From contig NZ_KE340297.1 of NCBI RefSeq assembly GCF_000413315.1, forward strand, positions 1,111,449 to 1,170,092: 58,644 nucleotides of DNA. The letters are read 5' to 3'. A program made the translations under genes and the position numbers. The notes beneath the pieces were generated by a model. The model was not told the DNA's origin, ran no database searches, and was given only the letters and a program-made list of their open reading frames with translations. The DNA comes from Propionibacterium sp. oral taxon 192 str. F0372. GTDB lineage: Bacteria; Actinomycetota; Actinomycetes; Propionibacteriales; Propionibacteriaceae. This document shows, in pieces, positions 1-7,806 of this stretch (the first letter of the stretch is position 1; the number at the start of each line of letters is the position of its first letter).

Positions 1-66
1 GACGTGTTTGCCGCAGCCGGTGAGCAGAAAGATACTGGTTATCAGTAGGGTGAGGGTTTGTTTCAT
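1..66 (-). CDS. Lipoprotein, N-terminal part (duplicate, runs off the window)
   Basis: The 22 codons visible read MKQTLTLLITSIFLLTGCGKHV, a signal peptide ending in the lipobox LTGC. The gene continues beyond base 1. It is nearly identical to the start of the complete lipoprotein at 161-568 and arose from the same tandem duplication. Its ATG overlaps the stop of the helical-protein remnant at 63-164 (ATGA), so translation is probably coupled. Function unknown; as a lipoprotein it would be anchored on the outer face of the membrane. Confidence 0.6.
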   Translation of the reverse strand, partial: MKQTLTLLITSIFLLTGCGKHV

Positions 67-164
67 TGGAGGAGTCCTCGGAGGGCGTTGGCGGCTCTGG
101 TGTTTTGTTCCTCGGCCTGCTGGATCGTTAACGCCGAATCATCAAGCGCATCAGCAGCAATCAT
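63..164 (-). pseudogene. C-terminal remnant of the small helical (WXG-like) gene
   Basis: A 33-codon frame (starts MIAADALDDSALTIQQ, ends NALRGLLQ) matches the last 33 residues of the 102-residue protein at 565-873 with three substitutions. The N-terminal two thirds are missing. It opens with an ATG overlapping the stop of the preceding lipoprotein (ATGA), so it could still be translated, but it is best read as a by-product of the 502-bp duplication. Confidence 0.6.
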
Positions 165-568
165 GGTGCGAATTCGTGAGAAATTTCACAGATCTGCCAT
201 GGCGATTTATCGTTTTCGCGTTCAAAAAGAGCAACCATGCGGTCATGATATTTACCGGAAGTGTCCCAATAGTCGAATCCGATGCCATCAAATCGGGCTT
301 CGGGTGGCGCCATCGATCTTGGTGTTGCAGCTTTCGGTATTTCGTATTTGATGATGCGGTCGTCGTTCAGGTTGAACCATTTTTTGACTTTGTGCCAGCA
401 GGGTCCGGCGATGTGTTGTCCGGTTTTTTCGTCGTCGGCGATGACGGCGTCGAGGAAGGTGCGGAGTGTTTCGATGGAGTCTGCGTCGGCTGGTGGTGGG
501 TTGACGTGTTTGCTGCAGCCTGTGAGCAGAAGGACACTGGTTATCAGTAGGGTGAGGGTTTGTTTCAT
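161..568 (-). CDS. Small lipoprotein of the amidase effector cassette
   Basis: The 135-residue protein starts with a lipoprotein signal (MKQTLTLLITSVLLLTGCSKH, acylated Cys near residue 18), followed by a short soluble domain rich in charged and aromatic residues. The start codon overlaps the stop of the helical protein by 4 bp (ATGA), so it is the third gene of a minus-strand operon amidase > helical partner > lipoprotein. I do not recognise the soluble domain. From position it may be an immunity or tethering factor for the amidase; that is inference. The plus-strand cassette at 2492-4825 also ends in a lipoprotein, which supports a shared role. Confidence 0.75.
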   Translation of the reverse strand: MKQTLTLLITSVLLLTGCSKHVNPPPADADSIETLRTFLDAVIADDEKTGQHIAGPCWHKVKKWFNLNDDRIIKYEIPKAATPRSMAPPEARFDGIGFDYWDTSGKYHDRMVALFERENDKSPWQICEISHEFAP

Positions 569-873
569 CGGAGGAGTCCTCGGAGGGCGTTGGCGGCTTT
601 GGTGTTTTGTTCCTCGGACTGCTGGATCGTTAACGCCGAATCATCAAGCGCATCAGCAGCAATCATGGCGCGACGAGTGAGATCGGCAAGCTCATCGGCC
701 CATCCCTGCTCGCACCCGGTGATCGCCGCACCACACGCGGTCCCAGCATTGGCCGCAGCGGCAGTCGCGCATTCCGACAATGCCGCGTTGACCCGAGACA
801 CAGCCTGAAAGGTGAGCTCCCTGGTGCCATCGGCCACCTTGGACACCTCGGCCCAGTTCATGTCAATCGTCAC
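565..873 (-). CDS. Small helical protein, WXG100/ESAT-6-like partner
   Basis: 102 residues, predicted mostly alpha-helical and Ala-rich, with no signal peptide. Size and position next to a large effector with a helical N-terminus resemble WXG100-type partners of type VII secretion, although the central WXG tripeptide is absent (a Trp lies in the segment CEQGWADELADL). The start is a GTG at 873 preceded by AAGGGAG. It lies 33 bp after the amidase gene and overlaps the following lipoprotein by 4 bp. The C-terminus is duplicated at 63-164. The role as chaperone or co-secreted partner is inferred from context only. Confidence 0.65.
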   Translation of the reverse strand: MTIDMNWAEVSKVADGTRELTFQAVSRVNAALSECATAAAANAGTACGAAITGCEQGWADELADLTRRAMIAADALDDSALTIQQSEEQNTKAANALRGLLR

Positions 874-906
874 AACGTACTCCCTTCAAACACTGGCTCT
901 CGCCAC

Positions 907-2184
907 TCACCACGTCTTGCGGATCCGAAGCACCTGAATCTCCTGGTCACCGCCCATGTCCGAGCGGGGCAGCCGCCCATTCAGTGACAGGTGCTGGGCG
1001 CCGTCGGAATGCTGGGTGTACAACACATCCCCGTTCGGCAGCACCGCACTCACCACCGCCGCATGATGCTCCTCACCCACCGAATGCCCTGGGCTCTCGG
1101 TCGTGTGCGTCCAGTAGATCGCATCCCCGGGCTCGGCCCCCGCCACCCCGACGGATTCGGAGCCGTGAGTGGCGAAAAAGTCATGCTGTTGATCAGCGCC
1201 ACCCCAGGTGTCAGAGTACTGACCCTTGTAATGGACCAAGGGAAGATCAACCCCTGACACCACCGTGTGCCCCCACGATTCGGCACCCCACGGCGTCCAT
1301 CCCTTCTGCGACAGGCCACCGGCCTCCAAGGTGTGGGACACGAAATTGGTGCAATTGTCCAGACCCTTCCAATCCCCCTTCTCATCCGCCCAGTGGTCAC
1401 TCGCGTAGTGCAGCATCTTCACCCGGTCATAGCCGCCCTCGCCCCTGATCTTCTCCCGCATTTCAGGAGGAAGACTGGACAAGCCCGCCACTGTCAACGG
1501 CAGCGCCTTCATTAACTGGGAACGCTCGGCATTGGTCAACCCAGCCCACCACCTGCGCTCGAACTCATCGGACTCAGCGGCCGGAACTCCAGCCTTCAAT
1601 GCATCCAATGCGCCACCGGTCCCCAATGGCAAAGTGCCTCTGAGATGCTCTTTGACATCTCCCCCGACATCAATACCATCCCTACGATTGACGTCCAGCG
1701 TCACCAGCCGCCAGTTCCTGAGTACCTCGGCGGCTGCAGCATCGGCCTTGGTGGCCCGCGTCAACGCGCTGCGCAGCGCATGAGTCGCGGTGGATGCCCA
1801 CTCAGCCACCGACTCCGGTGCATCGTCCGGCGGAGTGATCGTCCCGTCATCGGCCACCGTGCACTGCTTCCACGACGCGGCATCCATCCACTGCTCGGTC
1901 TCCCGGCGACAGGTGATCATTGTCACCGCCATCCCCGATAACACCGAACAAGCACTCCGCAACTGGATACCGACAATCTCAAAACTGGCAGCCAACGCAA
2001 TGAACTCGGCCTTCGCCAGCTCGCCCACCGCATCGGCCCACGCATCGGGCAACGCCCCGGTCCCGCGAGCATAAAGACCCTCGGCAGCCTCATCCATGTC
2101 CTTGGCCAAATGAGCCAGCGTTTCCTCCAAGCTCACCCATGCCTGAGGATTCGCATTCAACAACACCGAAACCGGCAACACCAT
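907..2184 (-). CDS. Effector-like protein with C-terminal amidase_6 (papain-like) domain
   Basis: 425 residues. Residues 1-250 are Ala-rich and helical without a signal peptide, resembling the N-terminal export domains of LXG/WXG polymorphic toxins. Residues about 255-425 match the putative amidase domain (amidase_6): NCTNFVSHTLEAGG gives the catalytic Cys near 278, and a late EEHHAAVV gives the His near 374, followed by a hydrophobic strand. The family is expected to cut cell-wall or related amide bonds. ATG at 2184 is chosen because GGGAGGTG lies just upstream; the open frame continues 50 codons further without a good ribosome site. It is divergent from the calpain-like cassette and first in its operon. 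Confidence 0.7.
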   Translation of the reverse strand: MVLPVSVLLNANPQAWVSLEETLAHLAKDMDEAAEGLYARGTGALPDAWADAVGELAKAEFIALAASFEIVGIQLRSACSVLSGMAVTMITCRRETEQWMDAASWKQCTVADDGTITPPDDAPESVAEWASTATHALRSALTRATKADAAAAEVLRNWRLVTLDVNRRDGIDVGGDVKEHLRGTLPLGTGGALDALKAGVPAAESDEFERRWWAGLTNAERSQLMKALPLTVAGLSSLPPEMREKIRGEGGYDRVKMLHYASDHWADEKGDWKGLDNCTNFVSHTLEAGGLSQKGWTPWGAESWGHTVVSGVDLPLVHYKGQYSDTWGGADQQHDFFATHGSESVGVAGAEPGDAIYWTHTTESPGHSVGEEHHAAVVSAVLPNGDVLYTQHSDGAQHLSLNGRLPRSDMGGDQEIQVLRIRKTW

Positions 2185-2491
2185 GATCACCTCCCGGACG
2201 AGGATTTCCGCCATCAACTCCGATGACCCGTATCTCCACGCTAACCCCGAAAGTGCTCGATACACAACTGTATTCAATCCGCCATGCCAGCCGCTTAATG
2301 TGCCAGCATGATCAATTTTAATAGCGCGTGACAATCAATTCTGCTTGTGAGCATGGATTCTCATAATCGGCAGTCCGTGCGGGCGCAGACCCGCGGAAGA
2401 GAGGCATCATCACCTGTGCCATCAACCAGATTTTCCCGCCAGCTCCTGCTGACTCGCTGTGTTGATAAACTGGTGGCACTCAGGGGGCAGC
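2185..2491. promoter_or_regulatory. Divergent intergenic region between the two effector operons
   Basis: About 300 bp, more AT-rich than its surroundings, separate the amidase operon (minus) from the calpain operon (plus). It must carry both promoters. I see no convincing sigma-70 hexamer pair or operator palindrome that I would assign to a strand. Confidence 0.4.
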
Positions 2492-2794
2492 GTGGCAGAC
2501 ATTGAGCGAGACGGCGAAGCCGTGATGAGCATCGGTAAGGTGATCTGTGGGATCGCCGATGCGGTGACACCCACCGCCCAGGCGATGCAGGCCATCATCG
2601 GTTCCCCGAGCCCGGGTTTCCGAGTCGATGTGGCTCTGGCAGCCGTGGGGGAGGATTCCGCCAAGCAGATCACGAAGCTGGCTACTGATCTCGACCAGAT
2701 CGGTGTCGATCTGGTCACCACCGGTCGTGACCTCATGGATGTGGAGGAGAGCAACGCGAGCCTCGCCAGCGAGATCCCTGAGGGGAGACGGTGA
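2492..2794 (+). CDS. Small helical partner protein of the calpain-like effector
   Basis: 100 residues starting VADIERDGEAVMSIGKV. The GTG at 2492 follows AGGGGGC at good distance; an ATG further upstream has no ribosome site. It is predicted helical and acidic with no signal peptide or Cys. Its stop overlaps the start of the calpain-like gene (TGATG). Position mirrors the 102-residue protein of the opposite cassette, so I take it as an export partner or chaperone of WXG100 style, without a clear WXG motif. Confidence 0.6.
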   Translation: MADIERDGEAVMSIGKVICGIADAVTPTAQAMQAIIGSPSPGFRVDVALAAVGEDSAKQITKLATDLDQIGVDLVTTGRDLMDVEESNASLASEIPEGRR

Positions 2795-4038
2795 TGCTCA
2801 CCCGTTCCCAACTGCGCAACTACGACACCGAACGCCTGAAGAATTCATCCAGCGAGGCGGACAAGGCCTCCGAAGATCTGCTGAGCAGACTCGATGAGAT
2901 CCGGGAACAACGCACGAAACTCATCAGCGCATGGCTCGACCCGAAATCGGCACTTGCTCAAGCACTCATTGATGCTTCTATGGAGGCCACGAAGGCCGAG
3001 GCCGATGACATCAAGGCCATGGGACCCGTACTGACCAGATGCGCCGACACCATCGACGGCTGCAAGAAGGAACTCGAAACAGCGGACGCAACCGGCCGGG
3101 ATAATCCCTGCATCGTCGCGGATGATCGTGGGAAAGTCAGCATAACTCGCGCACTGGGCAATCTTCCGGAGAACAAATGGCCCGAACAATACGAGAAACG
3201 CACGAATCTGCAACACACCTATTTCCAGATCCTGGATAAAGCCACCAAGGCCGATGAAGAAGCGGCCCTGGCCCTCTACAAGATTCGTCAGATGCCCCCG
3301 CCCTTCGCCCCACGCCCGGACACCGGTCCCGTCGATCTCAGCGACGAAGCATTGGCCGATCAGGCAGCGAATTCCGAGCAGGGGAAGAATGGCGATTGTT
3401 TCTTTCTCAGCTCCGTCGCCGCCATCGCCAGCACCGACCCGGAATTCATTCGGAAGAACGTTGTCTGGGACCCGGAAACCGGGACCTACAAGGTCACGAT
3501 CTACGAGAATGCCGTTCTCGGAACCATCAAGCGGGAGATCATCGTCGATCCGAAGGAGATCAGCGACGATCCGGATCGGGTGCGCGGGCCGAACGGGGAA
3601 CTCAACGTGCTGTCCATTTACGAGGCTGCATACAAGAAATCTGCGCTCGGATCGGTCTTCTCGCGGACCGGCGGGGTGCCCTCTTCAGCCATGCTGGCTA
3701 TCACCGGGCACATGGCCGACTTCACCCTGATGAAGCCGCACAGTTTCGATGAGATCCGTCAAGGCCTGTCCGCTCAACCTCCGCAGGCAGTCGCCGTCGG
3801 CACCAATGCGGGAGCCCCGTGGGATGTCAATCCCGCGGAGCAGCCCTTCGACAAGCGGATCGTCCCTAGGCACTCCTACTGGGTGAAGGGATTCGATGGC
3901 CAGGGCAGGATCATTCTGGTCAACACGTGGGGTCCCGGCGGCGGCACATCGGGGGGAGTGGAATACCCCGGCGAAGTGCATCTCACCGAGGAGGAGTTCC
4001 GCAAAGTGGTCATGCAGAGTTCTAGGACGGTGCCATGA
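2794..4038 (+). CDS. Effector-like protein with calpain-type cysteine protease domain
   Basis: 414 residues. Residues 1-165 are a charged helical region like those at the front of WXG/LXG effectors. Residues about 175-400 form a calpain (C2) protease core with all three catalytic residues visible: Cys near 202 in GDCFFLSSVAAIA, His near 360 in PRHSYWVKG and Asn near 377 in LVNTWG. No signal peptide. The ATG at 2794 is preferred over the GTG three bases earlier because AGGGGAG is then 6 nt away. It shares a 4-bp overlap with the next gene. Bacterial calpain domains are common C-terminal warheads of polymorphic toxins; secretion by a type VII system is inferred, as no secretion genes are in the window. 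Confidence 0.8.
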   Translation: MLTRSQLRNYDTERLKNSSSEADKASEDLLSRLDEIREQRTKLISAWLDPKSALAQALIDASMEATKAEADDIKAMGPVLTRCADTIDGCKKELETADATGRDNPCIVADDRGKVSITRALGNLPENKWPEQYEKRTNLQHTYFQILDKATKADEEAALALYKIRQMPPPFAPRPDTGPVDLSDEALADQAANSEQGKNGDCFFLSSVAAIASTDPEFIRKNVVWDPETGTYKVTIYENAVLGTIKREIIVDPKEISDDPDRVRGPNGELNVLSIYEAAYKKSALGSVFSRTGGVPSSAMLAITGHMADFTLMKPHSFDEIRQGLSAQPPQAVAVGTNAGAPWDVNPAEQPFDKRIVPRHSYWVKGFDGQGRIILVNTWGPGGGTSGGVEYPGEVHLTEEEFRKVVMQSSRTVP

Positions 4039-4409
4039 ACACGAGTGAATTGAGACGGGCTGTCGAGGCCGTGTGCCGGGAATTCGAGGATCGTTTCCCC
4101 GGCACGAGGTGGCGTGAACCTCTGCCCGATCGCCAGGTGACCAGCGAGGACGGCAAGCAACTGGTGCTGCGGATCTACGACGTTACAGCCGAGGGAACCG
4201 TCCTGCGGCTCGCGGATTCCACGGTGATCGCAGAACTACTGGCCGAGAACTTCACGTGCTTGGGCTTCAGCCAACCCGAGGTGACCGGAAGCCCTTGGGG
4301 GCAACTCGTCTGCCGCATCGGTCGTGACGTCGACGGTGCAACCCTTGAGTGGCGTGGGTGGAGGGGGATGAGGCTGTGGCTCGATGTGCCCCTGCACTTG
4401 TGGCGCTGA
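4035..4409 (+). CDS. Hypothetical protein, candidate immunity factor of the calpain-like effector
   Basis: 124 residues, soluble, no recognised domain. It starts with ATG inside the stop of the calpain gene (ATGA) and overlaps the next lipoprotein gene by about 30 bp, so it belongs to a translationally coupled operon. A small unrecognised protein directly after a toxin domain is the usual place of an immunity gene; this is positional inference only. Confidence 0.6.
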   Translation: MNTSELRRAVEAVCREFEDRFPGTRWREPLPDRQVTSEDGKQLVLRIYDVTAEGTVLRLADSTVIAELLAENFTCLGFSQPEVTGSPWGQLVCRIGRDVDGATLEWRGWRGMRLWLDVPLHLWR

Positions 4410-4825
4410 GCTGTGCGCTGGTGCTGAGTTCCTGCACCCATTCCAGTCTCAGCCCCGATGAGGTTGCCACCAGATATGTGCCGGTGATCGGTTCGGTTGC
4501 CTCGGTCATGGCACAGCACTTAGAGATGACTCCTGTCGTGGAACCCGGTGAGGTGCACACCCATTCCACCGTGGGCAGGTGCGAGGCCTGGGTCAGAGGC
4601 GCGTGGGATACCCCAGGAATCCCCGCCTGGGATCAGCCACTGATCGACGAGGTGAACCGGGTGTTCCGGGAAAATGATTTCGCGTCTGACGAGAAGGTCT
4701 CCGATGCTGGGGGCGGTCACCAGGGGCTGGTCACCACCGACAACCAGAAGGCCTCACTGGAGGTGCTCACCCGATCCGGGGTGGAGATCACCGTTACCGT
4801 GCCGGTGGCTGGCACGTACTGCTGA
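4376..4825 (+). CDS. Lipoprotein of the calpain-like effector cassette
   Basis: 149 residues beginning VARCAPALVALSCALVLSSCTH, a lipoprotein signal with lipobox LSSC. The GTG at 4376 is chosen because GGAGGGGG ends about 8 nt upstream and it places the signal correctly; a GTG at 4349 would add 9 residues. The mature part has three further Cys, including the C-terminal residue, and ends in a beta-rich stretch (GVEITVTVPVAGTYC). Unknown family. Parallel to the lipoprotein of the amidase cassette. Confidence 0.65.
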   Translation: MARCAPALVALSCALVLSSCTHSSLSPDEVATRYVPVIGSVASVMAQHLEMTPVVEPGEVHTHSTVGRCEAWVRGAWDTPGIPAWDQPLIDEVNRVFRENDFASDEKVSDAGGGHQGLVTTDNQKASLEVLTRSGVEITVTVPVAGTYC

Positions 4826-4941
4826 CCGGTATTCCCGCGCTCCTGCGTATGCAGGCATGCGGGTCCGTTCACCATGCGGGTCGTTCACACCGATGTGCCC
4901 GTGCCTGCCACGAAATCTCGCCGAACGCGGGATGCTGGAGC

Positions 4942-6333
4942 ATGGGCACATCACTGACACTGACCTTCCTGGGTGGCGCGCAAACCGTCACCGGGTCGAA
5001 ATATCTGCTGACCCACCGAGGCAACCGGCGCATTCTTGTCGACGCAGGGATGTTCCAGGGCCAGAAGAAGCTGCGCGAGATGAATTGGCAGCCCTTCCCC
5101 ACCAACCCCTCCTCGATCCACACGATTGTGCTCACCCACGCGCACATGGACCACGTCGGATACCTCCCCGTCCTGGTGGCGCAGGGTTTTTCCGGGCAGA
5201 TCCTGGCGACGGCCGGAACCATCCGGCTGGCCGGGATCGTGCTGCGCGACGCCGCCCACCTGCAGGAGATGGAGGCCCGCGACGCACGCAAGGGCGGCTA
5301 TTCCAAGCACGCTAACCCGCGCCCGCTGTACACCATCGCCGATGTGGAGCGGGTCCTCCCACTATTTCGCGAGGTGAACGTGCACACCGATGTCGATCTG
5401 GGAGATGGACTCGTGATGCGGATGTGGCGAGCCGGTCATATTCTCGGGGCCACCTCGATCCGCTTCCGGGATACCACCACTGGCAACGCCGTGGTTTTCT
5501 CCGGCGATCTGGGTCGCCTGGAACACCCGGTGCTGGTGGATCGGGAAGTACCCCAGGGCGCGCCGACGGTGCTCATCGAATCCACTTACGGCGACCGGGA
5601 GCACCCGGAACCGGAGATCCCGCACCAGGAATTCGCCGATCTGGTGAACCGGGTCATCGGCCGGGGAGGCAATGTGCTGATCCCCGCTTTCGCGGTGGAC
5701 CGCACCGAGGTGTTGCTGCTCACCTTGCAGGAGATGATCGAAGCGGGTCGTATCCCCGCAGACATCCCGATCTGGGTCAATTCTCCGATGGGCCTAGCCG
5801 CTCTCGACGTCTACCGTGATCCGGCGATGGCTGCCGAGATCGACCCGCGTTTCAAGGGCCGTGAATTCATCAACCTGCCCACCTTACGTGAGGCCCGGTC
5901 CATGGAGGCCTCCATGGCACTGAACTGCCCTGATCGCCCGTCGATCATCATCTCCTCCTCCGGCATGGCCACCGGCGGGCGGGTCGTTCACCACTTGGCC
6001 CACATGCTCGGCGACGAGCGCAACGGGGTGGTGTTCACCGGTTTCCAGGCTCCCGGCACCCGGGGAAGGGCCCTGGTGGACGGGGCCACCGAGCTGAAGA
6101 TGTACGGCAGATACGTCCCGGTACGCGCCGAGATCCTGCAGGACCGGGAGTTCAGCGTCCACGCCGATGCCAGCGATCTGATCGACTGGTTGCGGGGGAT
6201 GTCGCCGACCCCGACGGTGGTGCACTGTGTCCACGGTGAGCCGGATTCAGCCCGGGCCCTGGCACAGCGCATCCGTGAGGAACTGGGGATCACGGCCGTG
6301 GTGCCATCGCTGGGTGAGGTGGTGCGGCTGTGA
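4942..6333 (+). CDS. MBL-fold beta-CASP ribonuclease / RNA-processing exonuclease
   Basis: 463 residues. The metallo-beta-lactamase core shows the HxHxDH zinc signature (THAHMDHVGYLP), a downstream GHILGATS and SGDLG. The beta-CASP part shows NVLIPAFAVDRTEVLLLTLQ and IISSSGMATGGRVVHHL, and the C-terminal FSVHADASDLIDWL carries the last zinc His. This is the CPSF73/YsxA-like family of RNA nucleases, acting in the cytosol. ATG at 4942 follows CTGGAG; the longer open frame has no homology upstream of it. It stands alone between the effector cassette and a convergent small gene. Confidence 0.85.
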   Translation: MGTSLTLTFLGGAQTVTGSKYLLTHRGNRRILVDAGMFQGQKKLREMNWQPFPTNPSSIHTIVLTHAHMDHVGYLPVLVAQGFSGQILATAGTIRLAGIVLRDAAHLQEMEARDARKGGYSKHANPRPLYTIADVERVLPLFREVNVHTDVDLGDGLVMRMWRAGHILGATSIRFRDTTTGNAVVFSGDLGRLEHPVLVDREVPQGAPTVLIESTYGDREHPEPEIPHQEFADLVNRVIGRGGNVLIPAFAVDRTEVLLLTLQEMIEAGRIPADIPIWVNSPMGLAALDVYRDPAMAAEIDPRFKGREFINLPTLREARSMEASMALNCPDRPSIIISSSGMATGGRVVHHLAHMLGDERNGVVFTGFQAPGTRGRALVDGATELKMYGRYVPVRAEILQDREFSVHADASDLIDWLRGMSPTPTVVHCVHGEPDSARALAQRIREELGITAVVPSLGEVVRL

Positions 6334-6336
6334 TGC

Positions 6337-6711
6337 TCAGTTCTCGATGAGATCCTCGCAGGGCAGTGCGATCGTCCAACGTTGAGTGAGGTCAACGGTC
6401 CCCGCGGTCTCGGTGCCGAAGTCATCAAGGACCGGCGAGACCACCGCGTGATCACGGTGGACCTCGGCGATCCGCACCTTGACCGAGCCATCGGAGGTGT
6501 GCAGTGTCCAGGAATTGGCCAGGAAACGCAGCCCGGTCTCATCGAGGCGAGCCTCTGCGACATCAATGCTGCCGGGATCACCACATCGTCGCCACAACCT
6601 GTCGTAAGGGACGAAACCCCCGTCGGTGGTCATCTCGATGTATCCGATGTGCTCCCCGTCGCGGGATCGCTTGTGGTCGAAGACATCGGCGTCGGCAGGA
6701 CGACCTGGCAT
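6337..6711 (-). CDS. Conserved hypothetical protein
   Basis: 124 residues, soluble, acidic, without signal peptide or recognised motif; contains a segment with several Trp and Arg (YDRLWRRCGD). The ATG at 6711 has a strong ribosome site (AAGGAG). It converges with the beta-CASP nuclease gene, whose stop is 3 bp away, leaving no room for a terminator between them. Real coding is supported by the start signal and clean frame; function unknown. Confidence 0.6.
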   Translation of the reverse strand: MPGRPADADVFDHKRSRDGEHIGYIEMTTDGGFVPYDRLWRRCGDPGSIDVAEARLDETGLRFLANSWTLHTSDGSVKVRIAEVHRDHAVVSPVLDDFGTETAGTVDLTQRWTIALPCEDLIEN

Positions 6712-6806
6712 GAGGTTTCTCCTTCCCAGGTTGGTGCGGCGCGTTCACATCGCTGAGGCCAACGGTACCGGGATGATGCAGTGAATAAATCCGGATGAAA
6801 AGCTGC

Positions 6807-6842
6807 GACCCGGGAGCTACACGGGGTCGTAGCTCCCGGGTC
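6807..6842 (-). terminator. Strong hairpin downstream of the WhiB-type gene
   Basis: Perfect 14-bp inverted repeat (GACCCGGGAGCTAC at 6807-6820, complement at 6829-6842) with an 8-nt loop, about 100 bp after the WhiB-type stop. It lacks a clear T-run, as is common for actinobacterial terminators. Confidence 0.6.
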
Positions 6843-6943
6843 GGGATGCCGCCAGGTCACGGGGTGCAGACCAGCGGCGGGGTACCTGATCGCGGTCATC
6901 GCGTTCGGGGTTCGCTCGGCGATCAGGTAGGTCTTTTTAGTTG

Positions 6944-7510
6944 TCAGGCGGCTCGCCGCCCCTGTTCCCGGACGCCCATCACGTCCTGATAGGCAGCCAT
7001 CACCTGTTCGACGCTCGGGGAAACCGGGGCCAGCTTGACGCGGCCGATGCTCTCGCCACGACGCTCCTTGCGGAGATGACGCTTGACGGTCGACAAGGAA
7101 CAGCCCAGACGAAGAGCAATCGACTCGAGGGAATCGGTGGGATTCGCCTGGCGAAGACGAAGCACCTCGTCGTGATCGATCTGGTGTCCGGAGTGCACCC
7201 CTGCGAAGATGTCTAAATTCTCCCCCTCTACCCGCCAGTTCAGGCGGTGGCGGATGAGCTGACGCTGACGCTGGGTGGTGCCAGCACAATACCCGGCCAC
7301 CTCGTGCTTGACGACAGCATCATAGAGACACTGCTCCAGCAGGGGGCAATGAAGGCAGTTCTGCTCGGCCTTGGCCGTCAGCAACTGCAGCCTGCGGCGC
7401 TCCTCCCGGGTCTGGGCAAGCGACGGATCCTCAAGCAACTCGTCCATGAAGAGTTCGGCATCGCTGATGCACGCAGGTGTCTGCTGAGCCGTGCTGTTCG
7501 CACCAGTCAT
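6944..7510 (-). CDS. WhiB-family iron-sulfur transcription factor with C-terminal helix-turn-helix
   Basis: 188 residues from the ATG at 7510, which follows GAGAGGAG; an upstream TTG would add 9 residues. Cys ligands are present as a lone Cys in PACISDAELF and the cluster CLHCPLLEQC. The turn motif normally read as G(V/I)WGG is replaced by GYCAGTT, which is unusual. The C-terminal half contains SLESIALRLGCSLSTVKRHLRKE, a clear helix-turn-helix, plus a tail not seen in short WhiB proteins. Such factors bind a 4Fe-4S cluster and partner with the main sigma factor. Confidence 0.8.
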   Translation of the reverse strand: MTGANSTAQQTPACISDAELFMDELLEDPSLAQTREERRRLQLLTAKAEQNCLHCPLLEQCLYDAVVKHEVAGYCAGTTQRQRQLIRHRLNWRVEGENLDIFAGVHSGHQIDHDEVLRLRQANPTDSLESIALRLGCSLSTVKRHLRKERRGESIGRVKLAPVSPSVEQVMAAYQDVMGVREQGRRAA

Positions 7511-7806
7511 GTCCTTGCTCCTCTCGATTCCGTCCAAGCCGAAGCGGCCCCTTGTATGAACAATCCTTCCGTGCCTTGATGAGCCACAACACCGCTCGAA
7601 TACCCGAGTTTCGATACGTTCGTGTACTCACTGGAACTAAGTATGGATACTCAAGTGTATCCATCAGTGTATCCGTCGCGAATTGCGTGCCTGCGGTGAA
7701 ACTCATTGTCACCGTGGAATTGAGAACGCATGCCCAGGGAAGCCGAGCGCTCTCGGGCATGTGCGCACATGCTCATGCATATGCCGCCATGGGGTCAGAT
7801 TCGGGG

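Larger units (their letters stand above)
1..672. repeat. Tandem duplication, 502-bp offset
   Basis: Bases 1-170 and 503-672 are almost the same sequence with a few substitutions, offset by 502 bp. The repeated part covers the start of the lipoprotein gene and the last third of the upstream helical-protein gene. The result is lipoprotein / helical C-terminus / lipoprotein / complete helical gene on the minus strand. Confidence 0.85.
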
